Source: Chamaecrista fasciculata (taxonomy: Eukaryota > Streptophyta > Magnoliopsida > Fabales > Fabaceae). Taken from it: a stretch of 64,000 nucleotides of DNA. Shown here one piece after another: positions 55,901 through 64,000 of the stretch. The position numbers and the translations under genes were made by a program. The notes beneath the pieces are model-generated. The model did no database searches and was not told the origin of the DNA. It saw only the letters and a program-made list of their open reading frames with translations. Where the stretch lies: assembly GCA_003254925.1 (NCBI GenBank), contig QANZ01002619.1, positions 22,223 through 86,222 on the forward strand, written 5' to 3'. The stretch's first letter is position 1. Every line of letters starts with the position of its first letter.

Positions 55901-58051
55901 TTAACTTCCAAGCAAATAAACAAATTTGACTGTCTAAATGATGTAGGGCCGGTATAAGTGGGAAAGGGAAGATAAGAGGGATGGAGGGAGGAGACAAAAG
56001 CCAAGGCTGATAATTACTTAATAGTATTCCAAAGCTGTCTTACAACTAGTGAAATGGGCCACTTATATAGGGATGCAAGAGCCCAATAAAAGTAAAAAAT
56101 AATAGAAAACTTCTTCCAAAATAATAAAGGCAAACAACTTCCAAAGACCCAGATTTCCAATATGCACTAAATAATCCAACATTTCAAAGGTATATTGATC
56201 AATTTTATCATTTCCTATTTCCTAGATATTTATTATTTCCTTGATTTTACGTCAAGTAAGTCTTCTATGGTTTTCCATCCTTAATACTCCACATCATAGT
56301 TAGCATAGTGAAAAGATGGAGTCAACATCAGGCAGCCATAAGCAATACATGTGGTACTTAAGAGCTGTGGGTCTTCCCTTTTAAATGCCAGTTTGAAGGG
56401 GGGGTACCCACACTTGCTCATGTCTCCACCAATTGGTATCAAATTTAGGACAAACCTTCACAAAAAGGGTTAACTACGAAGGGTGCAACTGGGCCAACTT
56501 GCAGGGAGACAAAATGAGGACCACAGCATGCAGCCCGTCAAGGATGTCAGTCCTTCCAGAGCAGTGCTGTGATGTAGCCCCACAAAGGGAGCCACAAGTA
56601 ATACATCTGATACTTAAGACATGTGGTTCTTCCCCCTTACAAGCTTGTTTAAGGGAGGGTTCCCCGCACTTGCCTAGGTTTAAGACTCCATTATGAAGAT
56701 GATGCAACATTTCTATATGCATCAATCTGCTTGGGCGGGCATTAAGAAGCAAATTAGAGAATGAACCGTATTTATATATAATACTTGCATTACATGCATT
56801 TCAGACTAAATGAAGCTAAAACAATTAAGAGATATAATCAGTGGCAAAGCAACAAAATGAAGACAGAGAATTGGAGCCTACCTCTGGATTTAAGTCATTT
56901 ACTTTCTCGATTGCATCCTCAACATTACCACTTTGTACTGCTTTCTTAACAGCCATGCGGTCTGTGATGGTTGCAAGATCTATGTCTGCTATATATCAAT
57001 AAGGAGAAACATAGAACATTTGTGACATTATGGAAAGAAAATTTCTATGTAAGAAAGAAGTATGCCCTAGAAAAGCCAAAGACAAGGGGGGGAATGAAAG
57101 AGAAAGCAATCTATTCAAGGATACGTTCAGTTCCAGACTCCAATCTAAATTTCTCAGCAGCTTCAACATATCCCTCCGTGACAAGGAAATTCATTACCAA
57201 TTTATTCATGTCGTCTTTCCTAATCTTCACATCATTAAGCTTCTTCTCCCACTCTTCTCTTGTTATCACTTTCTTTGATGTAGCCTGCACATGAATAACT
57301 TGAAATAAGTTCAAGTTCACATGCCATTGCCTGATTGGATCTAGGTGCAGCGTGCATAACATAGTAGTTAGCTTATATGTATTATACTTCTACCAAAATT
57401 ACTGAAATCACCTCCCGATCGTTCATCATAGTACCATACTTCCTCTACCATTTTGTTGTCTAAAATAGTAGCATGTATCAAAAAAGATCTCACAAGCTAA
57501 ATTCATCTTCTCTCACCCATTACCTCAAAATTAAGAACCCAAAACCTAGCCATCAGTGAAATAAATAACTAAAATTGAAAACACAGATTCATTTTTTTCC
57601 ATTCAATTTCCCAAACCATAGGAGTAACAAACATTAAAGAAAAATAGATAAAATAAAACAATCTTATGCAGAATGCAGCTAGAACACAACATCATCAGCT
57701 GTTAATCAACCTGATAGTGAAATTCCCACATATAAAATTCAAGCTTTTAAATGAGCACATATTCTGATATTCAAAGACACACATTTATATAAGCATAGTG
57801 TAAATAAAGTGTGAAATACCATTGCCTCAAAGTCTCCAAGTTCACGAATCACAATATAGAACAGTGACATCAGTGCACCTGCTTGAAGCCCATTGAATAG
57901 AAAGGCGCCCAACTGCAGCTCGTAAACAAGCAATGGTTACATTAAAATTTAGGTTCAAAGTCAAAACTCAAAACCCTATTTAGAATTAAAAAAAATAGAA
58001 AGAAATAGCAAATGATTAATGTAGTAGTACCAAGGCAGAGTAGAATTTACC
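52940..58051 (-). CDS. GID8: GID8 homolog (LisH-CTLH-CRA protein of the GID/CTLH E3 ligase)
   Basis: Exons on minus: a non-coding exon ending at 58051, then 57912-57820, 57284-57125, 56988-56882, 54802-54671, 54443-54287 and 53061-52940, all GT-AG and in phase. The product begins [20 protein letters not shown]. LisH is [26 protein letters not shown] is [20 protein letters not shown] ... [36 protein letters not shown]; then comes CRA ([36 protein letters not shown]). GID8 scaffolds the GID/CTLH ubiquitin ligase with RanBPM-like partners. The usual ATG is the last codon of exon 2 (57822-57820), giving 226 residues. An in-frame upstream ATG (57870) would add [16 protein letters not shown], giving 242; from memory a similar leader occurs in other plants. 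A small upstream frame (ATGGGCTTC..) overlaps. The coding region is complete and conserved. Intron 4 (about 2.1 kb) is long. Confidence 0.93.
53920..54160. mobile_element. Degenerate foldback MITE in a GID8 intron
   Basis: Left text 'gagaaaacctatattttggtcctgaac' and right text 'gggaaaaatacaaggaataaaaggtaggtttactc' are imperfect mirrors; 'ggtccctgactatttt' pairs loosely with 'gggattaaaatatag'. It lies in the intron between exons 54443-54287 and 53061-52940. Confidence 0.55.
56325..56700. repeat. Imperfect direct repeat in GID8 intron 4
   Basis: Two similar blocks: 56334-56423 ('ccataagcaatacatgtggtacttaagagctgtgggtcttccc', 'gtttgaaggggggg') and 56580-56680 ('ccacaagtaatacatctgatacttaagacatgtggttcttccc', 'gtttaagggaggg'). 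About 245 bp apart, no reading frame of note. Origin unknown. Confidence 0.6.
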
Positions 58052-58645
58052 GTAAAAATTTTTCCCGGAAAAGATGCCGAGAAAACCTGATTTCGTTAGG
58101 ATTGTGAGCGGAAGAATAAATATTGGCGCTTTCGTGAAGAGAAATCCAGCGATTTCCTCTTTGGTGCTGTTTCTGCTTCGTACGGAATGAAATATTATCG
58201 TTCTCTAGATTTCTGGTAGCAGGTAGTATTTACTTTGGAGGTTGAGTTTGGACTTTGGAATTCAGATCTGTTTTTTTTTTTTTTTTGTGAAGGGGTTCTT
58301 ACTTCTCTGACAGACCGGGTCTTCTCCTTCAAACAAGGCCTGGCAGTGGCACTCATAAAATTAAGCCAAAAATACTTTTGATATGGTTTAATCGAGTCAA
58401 TTTTAATTATACTTTTTGGCCAAAAACAATTTTTAATTGTATTTTTAAAGTTTTTTTTTTCAATTGTACTCTTAAAATATGGAGTCAATTTTAGTTATAC
58501 TCTCAAAATTTTTTTGAGTCAACTTTACTTCTAATATTTGACATTTGAGTCAATTGTACCCTAAATAAGAGGTACTATTGACACAAAAAGAAGAAAAGAT
58601 TGAAGGTACAATTGAAAAAAAAAAAGATTGAAAGTACAATTGACT

Positions 58646-58850
58646 CAGCCAGCAAAGGTTGGCTCAGTTGGTAAGGAGTCGACTCATAGCTCACAAGGTC
58701 GTGAGTTCGATTCTCACTGCCGATGTGAGGACCTTGTTGGTAGGCAATCTGTAAGTACCTCTTTAAGCGCTCATAGAGCCTGGAGGTTTGCCCTGGCCTT
58801 GGTGAACCCCCGCGGCCCAACTCACCTAAACTTTATCTTACGAAAAAAAA
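58646..58850 (+). mobile_element. tRNA-derived SINE, best copy, with 14-bp target duplication
   Basis: Head GGTTGGCTCAGTTGGTAAGG (A box) and GGTCGTGAGTTCGATTCTC (B box) form a Pol III promoter. The body reads 'CACTGCCGATGTGAGGACC ... TCATAGAGCCTGGAGG' and the tail 'CAACTCACCTAAACTTTATC', then an A run. An exact target duplication AAGTACAATTGACT flanks it (58632-58645 and 58851-58864). The clean duplication and preserved boxes suggest a fairly recent insertion. Other copies: 10531-10706 and 5485-5665. Confidence 0.93.
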
Positions 58851-59059
58851 AAGTACAATTGACTTAAAAAAAAAAAGAAAAGATTGGGAGTATAAATGAC
58901 TGAAAAAAAAACTTTTGATGTACAATTGAAACCAATCTCATACTTTGAATGTACAATTGACCAAAAAAAAAAATTTGAGGTGTAATTGAAACTAACTTCA
59001 TACTTTGGGGGTATCAAGAGTACTTTTTTCTAAAATTAATTGGGTGGGTGAAATCAAAT

Positions 59060-59700
59060 TTTTAAGTAGGTGGAATGCTCAAATTCGTTCTATATCTTTA
59101 TTTCAAAGTTTATTTTGGTCCTTTATTTTTTAGAATGTTCCAATTGATTCAATATATTTTTATAGTGATTTACTTTGGTTCTATACTACTTAATATAATC
59201 ATATTTATTTCATTTCAAATTCAAATATGATCAGTTCAATGTTACAAATTACTTTTGATGAGTGCTTCTCTTTCAAATTGGAGCTACCAATAAATAAAAT
59301 CAAATCGGGTGTATAAAGTAAGTCGCAAAAGTAGATCTCGTTTCATTGTCAAATAAGCGTAGTTGGTCATATTTCTCTCATTTCAAGCTTAATGCGATAA
59401 GTTTAGAATTACGAATTACTCTTGATGAGTCATTTCTCTATCCTGTTGAGATTGCCAATAAATAAAGTCAAATTAGATTCGAAAATAGGTTTGAGACTAA
59501 TTATTCATATTTTTTTTTACATTTTGGTCTAAAATTTACTTTCAGACTCGATTTGACCTTACTTATTGACAATCCCAAGTGATAAAAAAAATAACTCTTT
59601 GAAAATAATTTGTAGCTCCGAACTTATTGTATTTGGACTTGAATATATATATATATATATATAAATGATGAAAATCAGGTTTAGCATGAGAAATATCGAC
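59060..59700. mobile_element. MULE-like MITE, 'gaattc..gagct' core, copy 4 (degenerate)
   Basis: The left side has 'ttggtcctttattttttagaatgttccaattg'. The core at 59210-59640 carries the family text 'gagctaccaataaataaaatcaaatcg', 'catttcaagcttaatgcgataagtttagaattacg' and 'gactcgatttgacc'. It includes (AT)n at 59645-59664. Right end unclear. Confidence 0.55.
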
Positions 59701-59863
59701 CAACTTGATGGGCTAACTGAACTCCAAACTAACAAGATCTAGACTATTAAAGTGGACTTCAAAATTAATAAGAAATGTCTATTACACTGCTATCTCAAGT
59801 CTCAATACAAAATATTGCATGAAAACGAATTACCAAAAGAAAAAGAAAAAAGAAAATATATGA

Positions 59864-62572
59864 TTAGAGTTGCACAACACAACAATGGCTACAAAGCTCT
59901 TTCTCACCCTCCAATTCCATTGGCTCCAAACTCGTCCACGCGTCACCTGTTGTTGCTGACATGTCAAACACATGGACAACAGACAAAGTCCTGGCCGCTC
60001 CTCCTTCTTCTTCTTCTACTTCTCCAATTCTAGTACTATATCCCGCCAAAAAATACAATTTAGTCCCTATTGGTGCCATGGTTAGATAAAGTCTTTGTCT
60101 TTGATTCAAATCCAATGTGGATAGGCTTTGCTTGCGGGACCCATCTAGCTCGTACCAAAGTTTTCCGTCATAAAACTCAATTTGTCCCTTCCATGCATTT
60201 AGGCAATCTCCTGAGCTAAGAAGTTTTGCATTCACTGAGACAATTTGATTAGGTGGCACATCTAGCTGCCACATCCCTGCCTTTAGGTCCCACTCTCTTG
60301 CTTGCGTGTCATACACCTCACCTGAGCTTCTCTCTACTAAGCTAGGTACTGTCATATCTGAATCTTCCCTCTCTGCAAACCCACCCACCACGTGGACTCT
60401 CCCTTGCCACGTCACACCCACACACTTGTATCTACATACAAGAGTTGCCAAAAAAGAGTTAGCTAGGTAAGCCCAAATCATGATAATTATAAGATTAAAA
60501 TACACAAAACCTTTCTAAACTTTAGTCATGGACTCATGGTGTAAAAAAACTCTCGAAATTTTGATAAGTGAGTAACAAGAATTTTTTTTTTTTTAATTTT
60601 ATGCAAATGGTATCATTTGTTAAGATCTTCATTAAAAAGAAGGGACATATTATTAAAAGCTCAATAGGTTTAATTATCTTTTTTTATCACCCTCTGATCA
60701 TTTATATTTGGAGTGGTTTGCCTTTATTATTATTATTTTATTTTTTTTTGTATAAACCAGCATTGTTAAAACTAGACTCGTCTGACCGGTTGAACCGTCA
60801 ACCAACCACTAAAATGAGTTGGTTCAACCTAAAAATCAAATTAGCAGTTGGAACGGATTTAACTGGTCAGAACGGTTGACCGATGGTCCAACTGTCCACC
60901 ATTTTTCTTATTTTTTTTTTTTTATAATTTCACATTTTAACTTTTAAATAAGAAATTAATGAAATCATATCTAAAGCTCACTTAATTTATTTTATTTTAT
61001 AAAAAAAAATTGTTTGATTTGCATAAAATTTATTTTATTTAAGAATCTATCTAGCTACATATGTGTTATGTTGTGTTTATTTTATGTCTTTGTATTATTC
61101 TTGCAACGCACTCTATTTCAGTTTAACAAAAAAAAAATAGAAATGTTGAATTATTAATTTTAATTGTGTGTATATAATATTTATATTTTATATATAATAA
61201 AAGTACTCAATATTTATTATCTATTGCATCATCTGACTGATGGTTTAACCAGTTAAACCGATCAAACCATGAATTGAATGCTTGTCCGAGTCATTGAACG
61301 GTTCGGTTTTGACAACATTAGTATAAACCAAAAGTATCTGCTGTCGGAAATAGTGACTAATCCTTTCATTACACCTTTATTATGTTTTGTTGAAATAAAA
61401 TTTGAAGAGAGAAAGATATATAACTTGGTGTGTTAAAAGTACTCAATATTTATTATCTATTGCATCATCTGATTCGACCGATGGTTTAACCAGTTAAACC
61501 GATCAAACCATGAATTGAATGCTTGTTCGAGTCATTGAACGGTTCGATTTTGACAACATTAGTATAAACCAAAAGTATCTGCTGTTGGAAATAGTGACTA
61601 ATCCTTTCATTACACCTTTATTATGTTTTGTTGAAATAAAATTTGAAGAGAGAAAGATATATAAATTGGTGTGTTAAAGCAACATATGGCTATGTAGCAT
61701 TGCTCTAAAAAATTAAGATTCTTTGTAATTTTATGATTGTTATAGTATTTTTTGAGTAAATTAACAACTTGATCTCTAAAAGATTACCAAACTGACAACT
61801 CAGTCTTTGAAAGATTAAAGTGTACAGTTTAACTCTTGAAAAATCAAAATAGTATACTGATTAATCCTTTTTATGGACTAAAACGTATATCTTTGTAATC
61901 TTTCAAGGACTAAGGAGTATACTGTTTTGATCTGTCGGAGATTAAATGTGTATTTTAATCTTTAAGGACTAAATTGTTAGTTTACTCTAATTAATTTTTT
62001 TACCTAATTCTTTTATACCTTAAGATATGCAGGTTTGGCAGAGGCATCCACGTGTCAGCATGAGGATCATACACCTCAGCAGACGATATCCCCCTGGCAC
62101 TGGCCAGCATGGACTTCCCTCCCGCCACATAGATCTTCTCCTCACAAACCGTACAAGCAAAATCATATCTGGCCACGCCAAGTGGTGCACACGTGGCCCA
62201 TTGATTGGTTCGGAGGTTGTAACGTAAGACCGTGGGGACCACCTGGATGCCAACATCGATGACGTCAGCAGCTTCATCGGACACGTGGACCCTCTGTTTG
62301 CGACAAATTTGGCCGCCGATGATGTAAATGGAGTCTCCAATGGAAACAAAAGCGAAACCTTTGAGGACTTGATCGTCAATTAATCCCGGAATTGAGGATA
62401 TAAAAGTCCACGCGTTGACTGAAGGATTGTATAATTCTATCCAATTGGGGATAATACTAATATTTGGGTTTGGTTCTCTGTGGCAAAAAACGGCGCAGAT
62501 ATAGTTATTATTGGTGGTGGGGTTTTCCGGCGGCGGCGCCGGTGGTCGTGGCGGCGAAGGGAGGGAACCCAT
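59864..62572 (-). CDS. Kelch-repeat (galactose oxidase-type beta-propeller) protein, two exons
   Basis: Exons 62572-62019 and 60431-59864 on minus, with a GT-AG intron of 1587 bp, give 373 residues. After a Pro-rich N-terminus (PSPPRPPAPPPENP), kelch repeats are visible: IELYNPSVNAW ... GDSIYIIGG, VLRYNLRTNQWATCAPLGVARYDFACTVCEEKIYVAGG, AEVYDPHADTWMPLPNL ... GRVHVVGG, EVYDTQAREW. The last part (LGELDGSRKQSL-like, LYLTMAPIGTKLYFLAGY) completes the propeller. No F-box or other domain precedes the repeats. It is probably a protein-interaction propeller; the partner is unknown, and some plant relatives act as adaptors of ubiquitin ligases. The ATG is the first in frame, after a GC-rich leader with a GAT repeat. 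The intron is filled with MITEs and a 236-bp tandem duplication. The frame looks intact. Confidence 0.88.
60760..61320. mobile_element. 'AACCGG' MITE (MULE-like), bounded, in the kelch intron
   Basis: Starts GCATTGTTAAAACTAGAC and ends GTTTTGACAACATTA; the flanking GTATAAACCA is identical on both sides (60750-60759 and 61321-61330), a 9- to 10-bp duplication typical of Mutator-like elements. Subterminal zones carry GACCGGTTGAACC and GGTTTAACCAGTTAAACCG. The centre is AT-rich (60900-61200). Length 561 bp. Confidence 0.85.
61199..61676. repeat. Recent tandem duplication of about 236 bp
   Basis: 61199-61434 and 61435-61676 are the same sequence, starting AAAAGTACTC. They differ by about four or five single changes plus a few extra bases in the second copy (GATTCGACCGATGG where the first has GACTGATGG). 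The unit covers the right end of the AACCGG MITE and its flank, so the duplication is younger than that insertion. It lies within the kelch gene intron. Confidence 0.93.
61754..61994. mobile_element. Foldback MITE 'GAGTAAA..TAACAA', copy 1, in the kelch intron
   Basis: Left GAGTAAATTAACAACTTGATC and right GACTAAATTGTTAGTTTACTC are inverted repeats. Inside, 'agtctttgaaagattaaagtgtacag' and 'aaaatagtatactg' have their mirrors. It ends next to the exon 1 donor (62018). Confidence 0.8.
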
Positions 62573-62700
62573 TAATTGGAGTGTGTGGGATTATCGGAGA
62601 AGATGATGATGATGATGATGATGAGAAACGGAGGGAATGTGGGGTTTAAGGAGGAGAGAGATATAAGGGAAGGAGGACGGAGAGAATGAGGAAATTTTTG
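62573..62700 (-). promoter_or_regulatory. Kelch gene leader with GAT/ATC microsatellite
   Basis: Eight GAT units at 62602-62624 on plus (ATC on minus) lie about 30 bp upstream of the minus-strand ATG, in a region rich in CTC on minus (62625-62700). This looks like a CT-rich 5' UTR. No clear TATA box was identified. Confidence 0.45.
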
Positions 62701-62984
62701 TTGGGAGTGTCGTCGGAAAATGCTAAGTGACGAGGAAACCAAGGTTGTTTTTCTTGTTATGGCATGTGAATATGAGATCATAATGTTGGTCTTTTTTGAT
62801 AATATGAGATGATAATGTTGGTTCTTGGTTGGGTTATAGGTTAGTTAGTGTCTGTTGTATTGACCGTTGTCTTTTGCCTTGTGTATTTCATGGGATAATT
62901 TAATATGCTAATCACGAAGATTTTTCCGGATATACCAAGGTTATCATCTTGGCCAAAAAAAAAAAGGGTTATCCAATTAGAGGA

Positions 62985-63222
62985 AATTGACAATTTGGTC
63001 CTTGAAAGATCATCGAGATAACAATTCAGTCTCTAAAAACTTGAAATGAATAGCTTGATCCTTGAAATATCAAAATAGTATACTAATTATGGACTAAATA
63101 GTATACCGATTAAATCTTTAAGGAGCTAAAAAATATACTATTTCAATATTTTGATTTTTTAGAAACTAAACTGTATATTTTAATCTTCCATGGACCAAAA
63201 CGTTAGTTTACTCATCAAATTA
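62985..63222. mobile_element. Foldback MITE 'GAGTAAA..TAACAA', copy 2
   Basis: Left 'gaaattgacaatttggtccttgaaagat' and right 'ccatggaccaaaacgttagtttactc' mirror each other, with the same interior as 61754-61994 ('aaaatagtatact'). Confidence 0.75.
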
Positions 63223-63254
63223 CAAAGGTACTATCCAATTTCATGATAAAAAGC

Positions 63255-63690
63255 ATAGTACAAAAAACGGATCGGACCAGGCGGTTCAACCGGACACCAG
63301 ACCGGTCCAGAATAAAATAAAATATTGTTATGCATTTGAACTGTCAAGTCATCGGTTCAATTGGCGGTTCAACCGGTGGACCGTGAACCGGTTTGACCCG
63401 AAAAATTTTGCAAAAATTACATATTGACCCTAAAAAATTACAAATTGGTCCCTAGATACATATTATCTAGGGACTAAAATGAAAATTTAAAAAAAAATTA
63501 AAGTCAATATGTAATTTTTACAAAACTTGTTATGGTTGCACAAATTATTGTAAGCTATTAATGTGTATTTGATGAATATATATATTTGAAAATGTATTTT
63601 TTAAGTAAATCGGCTCAACCGGTTGAACCAGTGATCTGAGCCTTCCACCGGGTCAATGGCCGATCTGATTTTTTGCAGTACGATAAAAAG
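63255..63690. mobile_element. 'AACCGG'-style MITE, second type
   Basis: Left CATAGTACAAAAAACGGATCGG and right 'CCGATCTGATTTTTTGCAGTACGAT' (reverse-complemented: ATCGTACTGCAAAAAATCAG) are inverted repeats. Subterminal zones hold CGGTTCAACCGG, and the centre has 'gtccctagatacatattatctagggac'. Its ends resemble the insertions at 33095 and 37977 inside the F-box flanks. Confidence 0.75.
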
Positions 63691-64000
63691 GGCTTTAACA
63701 CTAATAATTTTGAGGTATGGACGTGGAATTCTTTTTGTTACACAACAGCAATAAAGGAGGCATAAGTTATCACTCATCCAATAGGCAATAACCTAAACCC
63801 TTAACCCATTGGATGATAGTTTGAACTTTGAACGCTTAAAATTTAATTTGGCCCAAGCCGAGTTAAGTGGGTGGAATTCTTAATAAAGCTATTGGATGGC
63901 ATAAATAAATTATCATGTGTATTACACTTAGGGTTTGTTTGGATTCCTGGAGGAGGGGAGGGAAGAGATTGGAGGGGGAGAGGAGGGAAGTGGAGAAATA
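63691..64000. other. Gene-free stretch and start of a repeat cut by the window end
   Basis: No gene. From about 63931 the text TTAGGGTTTGTTTGGATTCC followed by GGAGGGGAGGG is a common start of plant MITEs or LINE-like repeats; it runs off the window end, so it cannot be classified. Confidence 0.4.

Noticed and set aside
58646-58720. Possible functional tRNA gene
   Set aside because: A and B boxes are present but the cloverleaf cannot close (no acceptor pairing) and the sequence continues into a SINE body with A tail.
58575-58867. Frame on each strand of about 80 codons near 58.6-58.9 kb
   Set aside because: Covers the SINE; the Pol III element explains the open text.

Overview
This is nuclear DNA of a flowering plant, most likely a eudicot. 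The genes are AT-rich islands with GT-AG introns, and they include a trichome-birefringence-like acetyltransferase, intronless F-box/DUF295 genes and a TIR-only immune protein. They sit in a sea of short transposons: MITEs, SINEs, LINE tails and Helitron pieces. The species cannot be fixed from the sequence alone. One N at 42781 shows this is an assembly product.

Layout. 1-3.6 kb: truncated hAT MITE, a tiny old Copia-type gag fossil and a MITE. 3.6-9.6 kb (minus): five-exon TBL/PC-esterase gene for cell-wall polysaccharide acetylation, with a SINE and MITEs in its introns. 9.8-20.2 kb: gene-free repeat land with MITEs, a SINE, LINE pieces, a nested MITE pair and a probable LTR-element fossil. 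20.7-42.3 kb: a local F-box array with three intact intronless genes (20706, 26285, 36169), two gutted loci that keep 5' and 3' flanks but almost no coding sequence (about 28.2-29.4 and 35.1-35.3 kb), and a terminal flank copy with no gene. Helitron, hAT, LINE, MULE-like and LTR-type elements are inserted in it. 42.4-42.8 kb: a Harbinger-type Myb/SANT exon next to the N. 46.6-48.0 kb: a two-exon TIR-only gene. 48.5-50.8 kb: a Helitron 3' end and two well-bounded MITEs. 52.0 kb: tRNA-Gln(CUG) on minus. 52.9-58.1 kb (minus): GID8 homolog (LisH-CTLH-CRA) of the GID/CTLH ubiquitin-ligase complex. 59.9-62.6 kb (minus): a two-exon kelch-repeat protein. 62.9-64 kb: MITEs.

The genes do not form a pathway. 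Two themes recur. Several loci touch ubiquitin ligases or protein-interaction modules (F-box, GID8, kelch). The non-genic DNA is unusually legible: many elements have exact terminal inverted repeats and target-site duplications, and the F-box array supplies empty paralogous sites that date and confirm insertions. I found no convincing undescribed system. The best leads are the gutted F-box loci, the GC-AG intron in the Helitron-borne RPA-like gene, the hAT-like elements with GC- or CCG-rich subterminal arrays, and the repeated palindromes in the TIR gene leader. Exon borders were set by hand from splice signals, reading phase and remembered family consensus. No database search was run.
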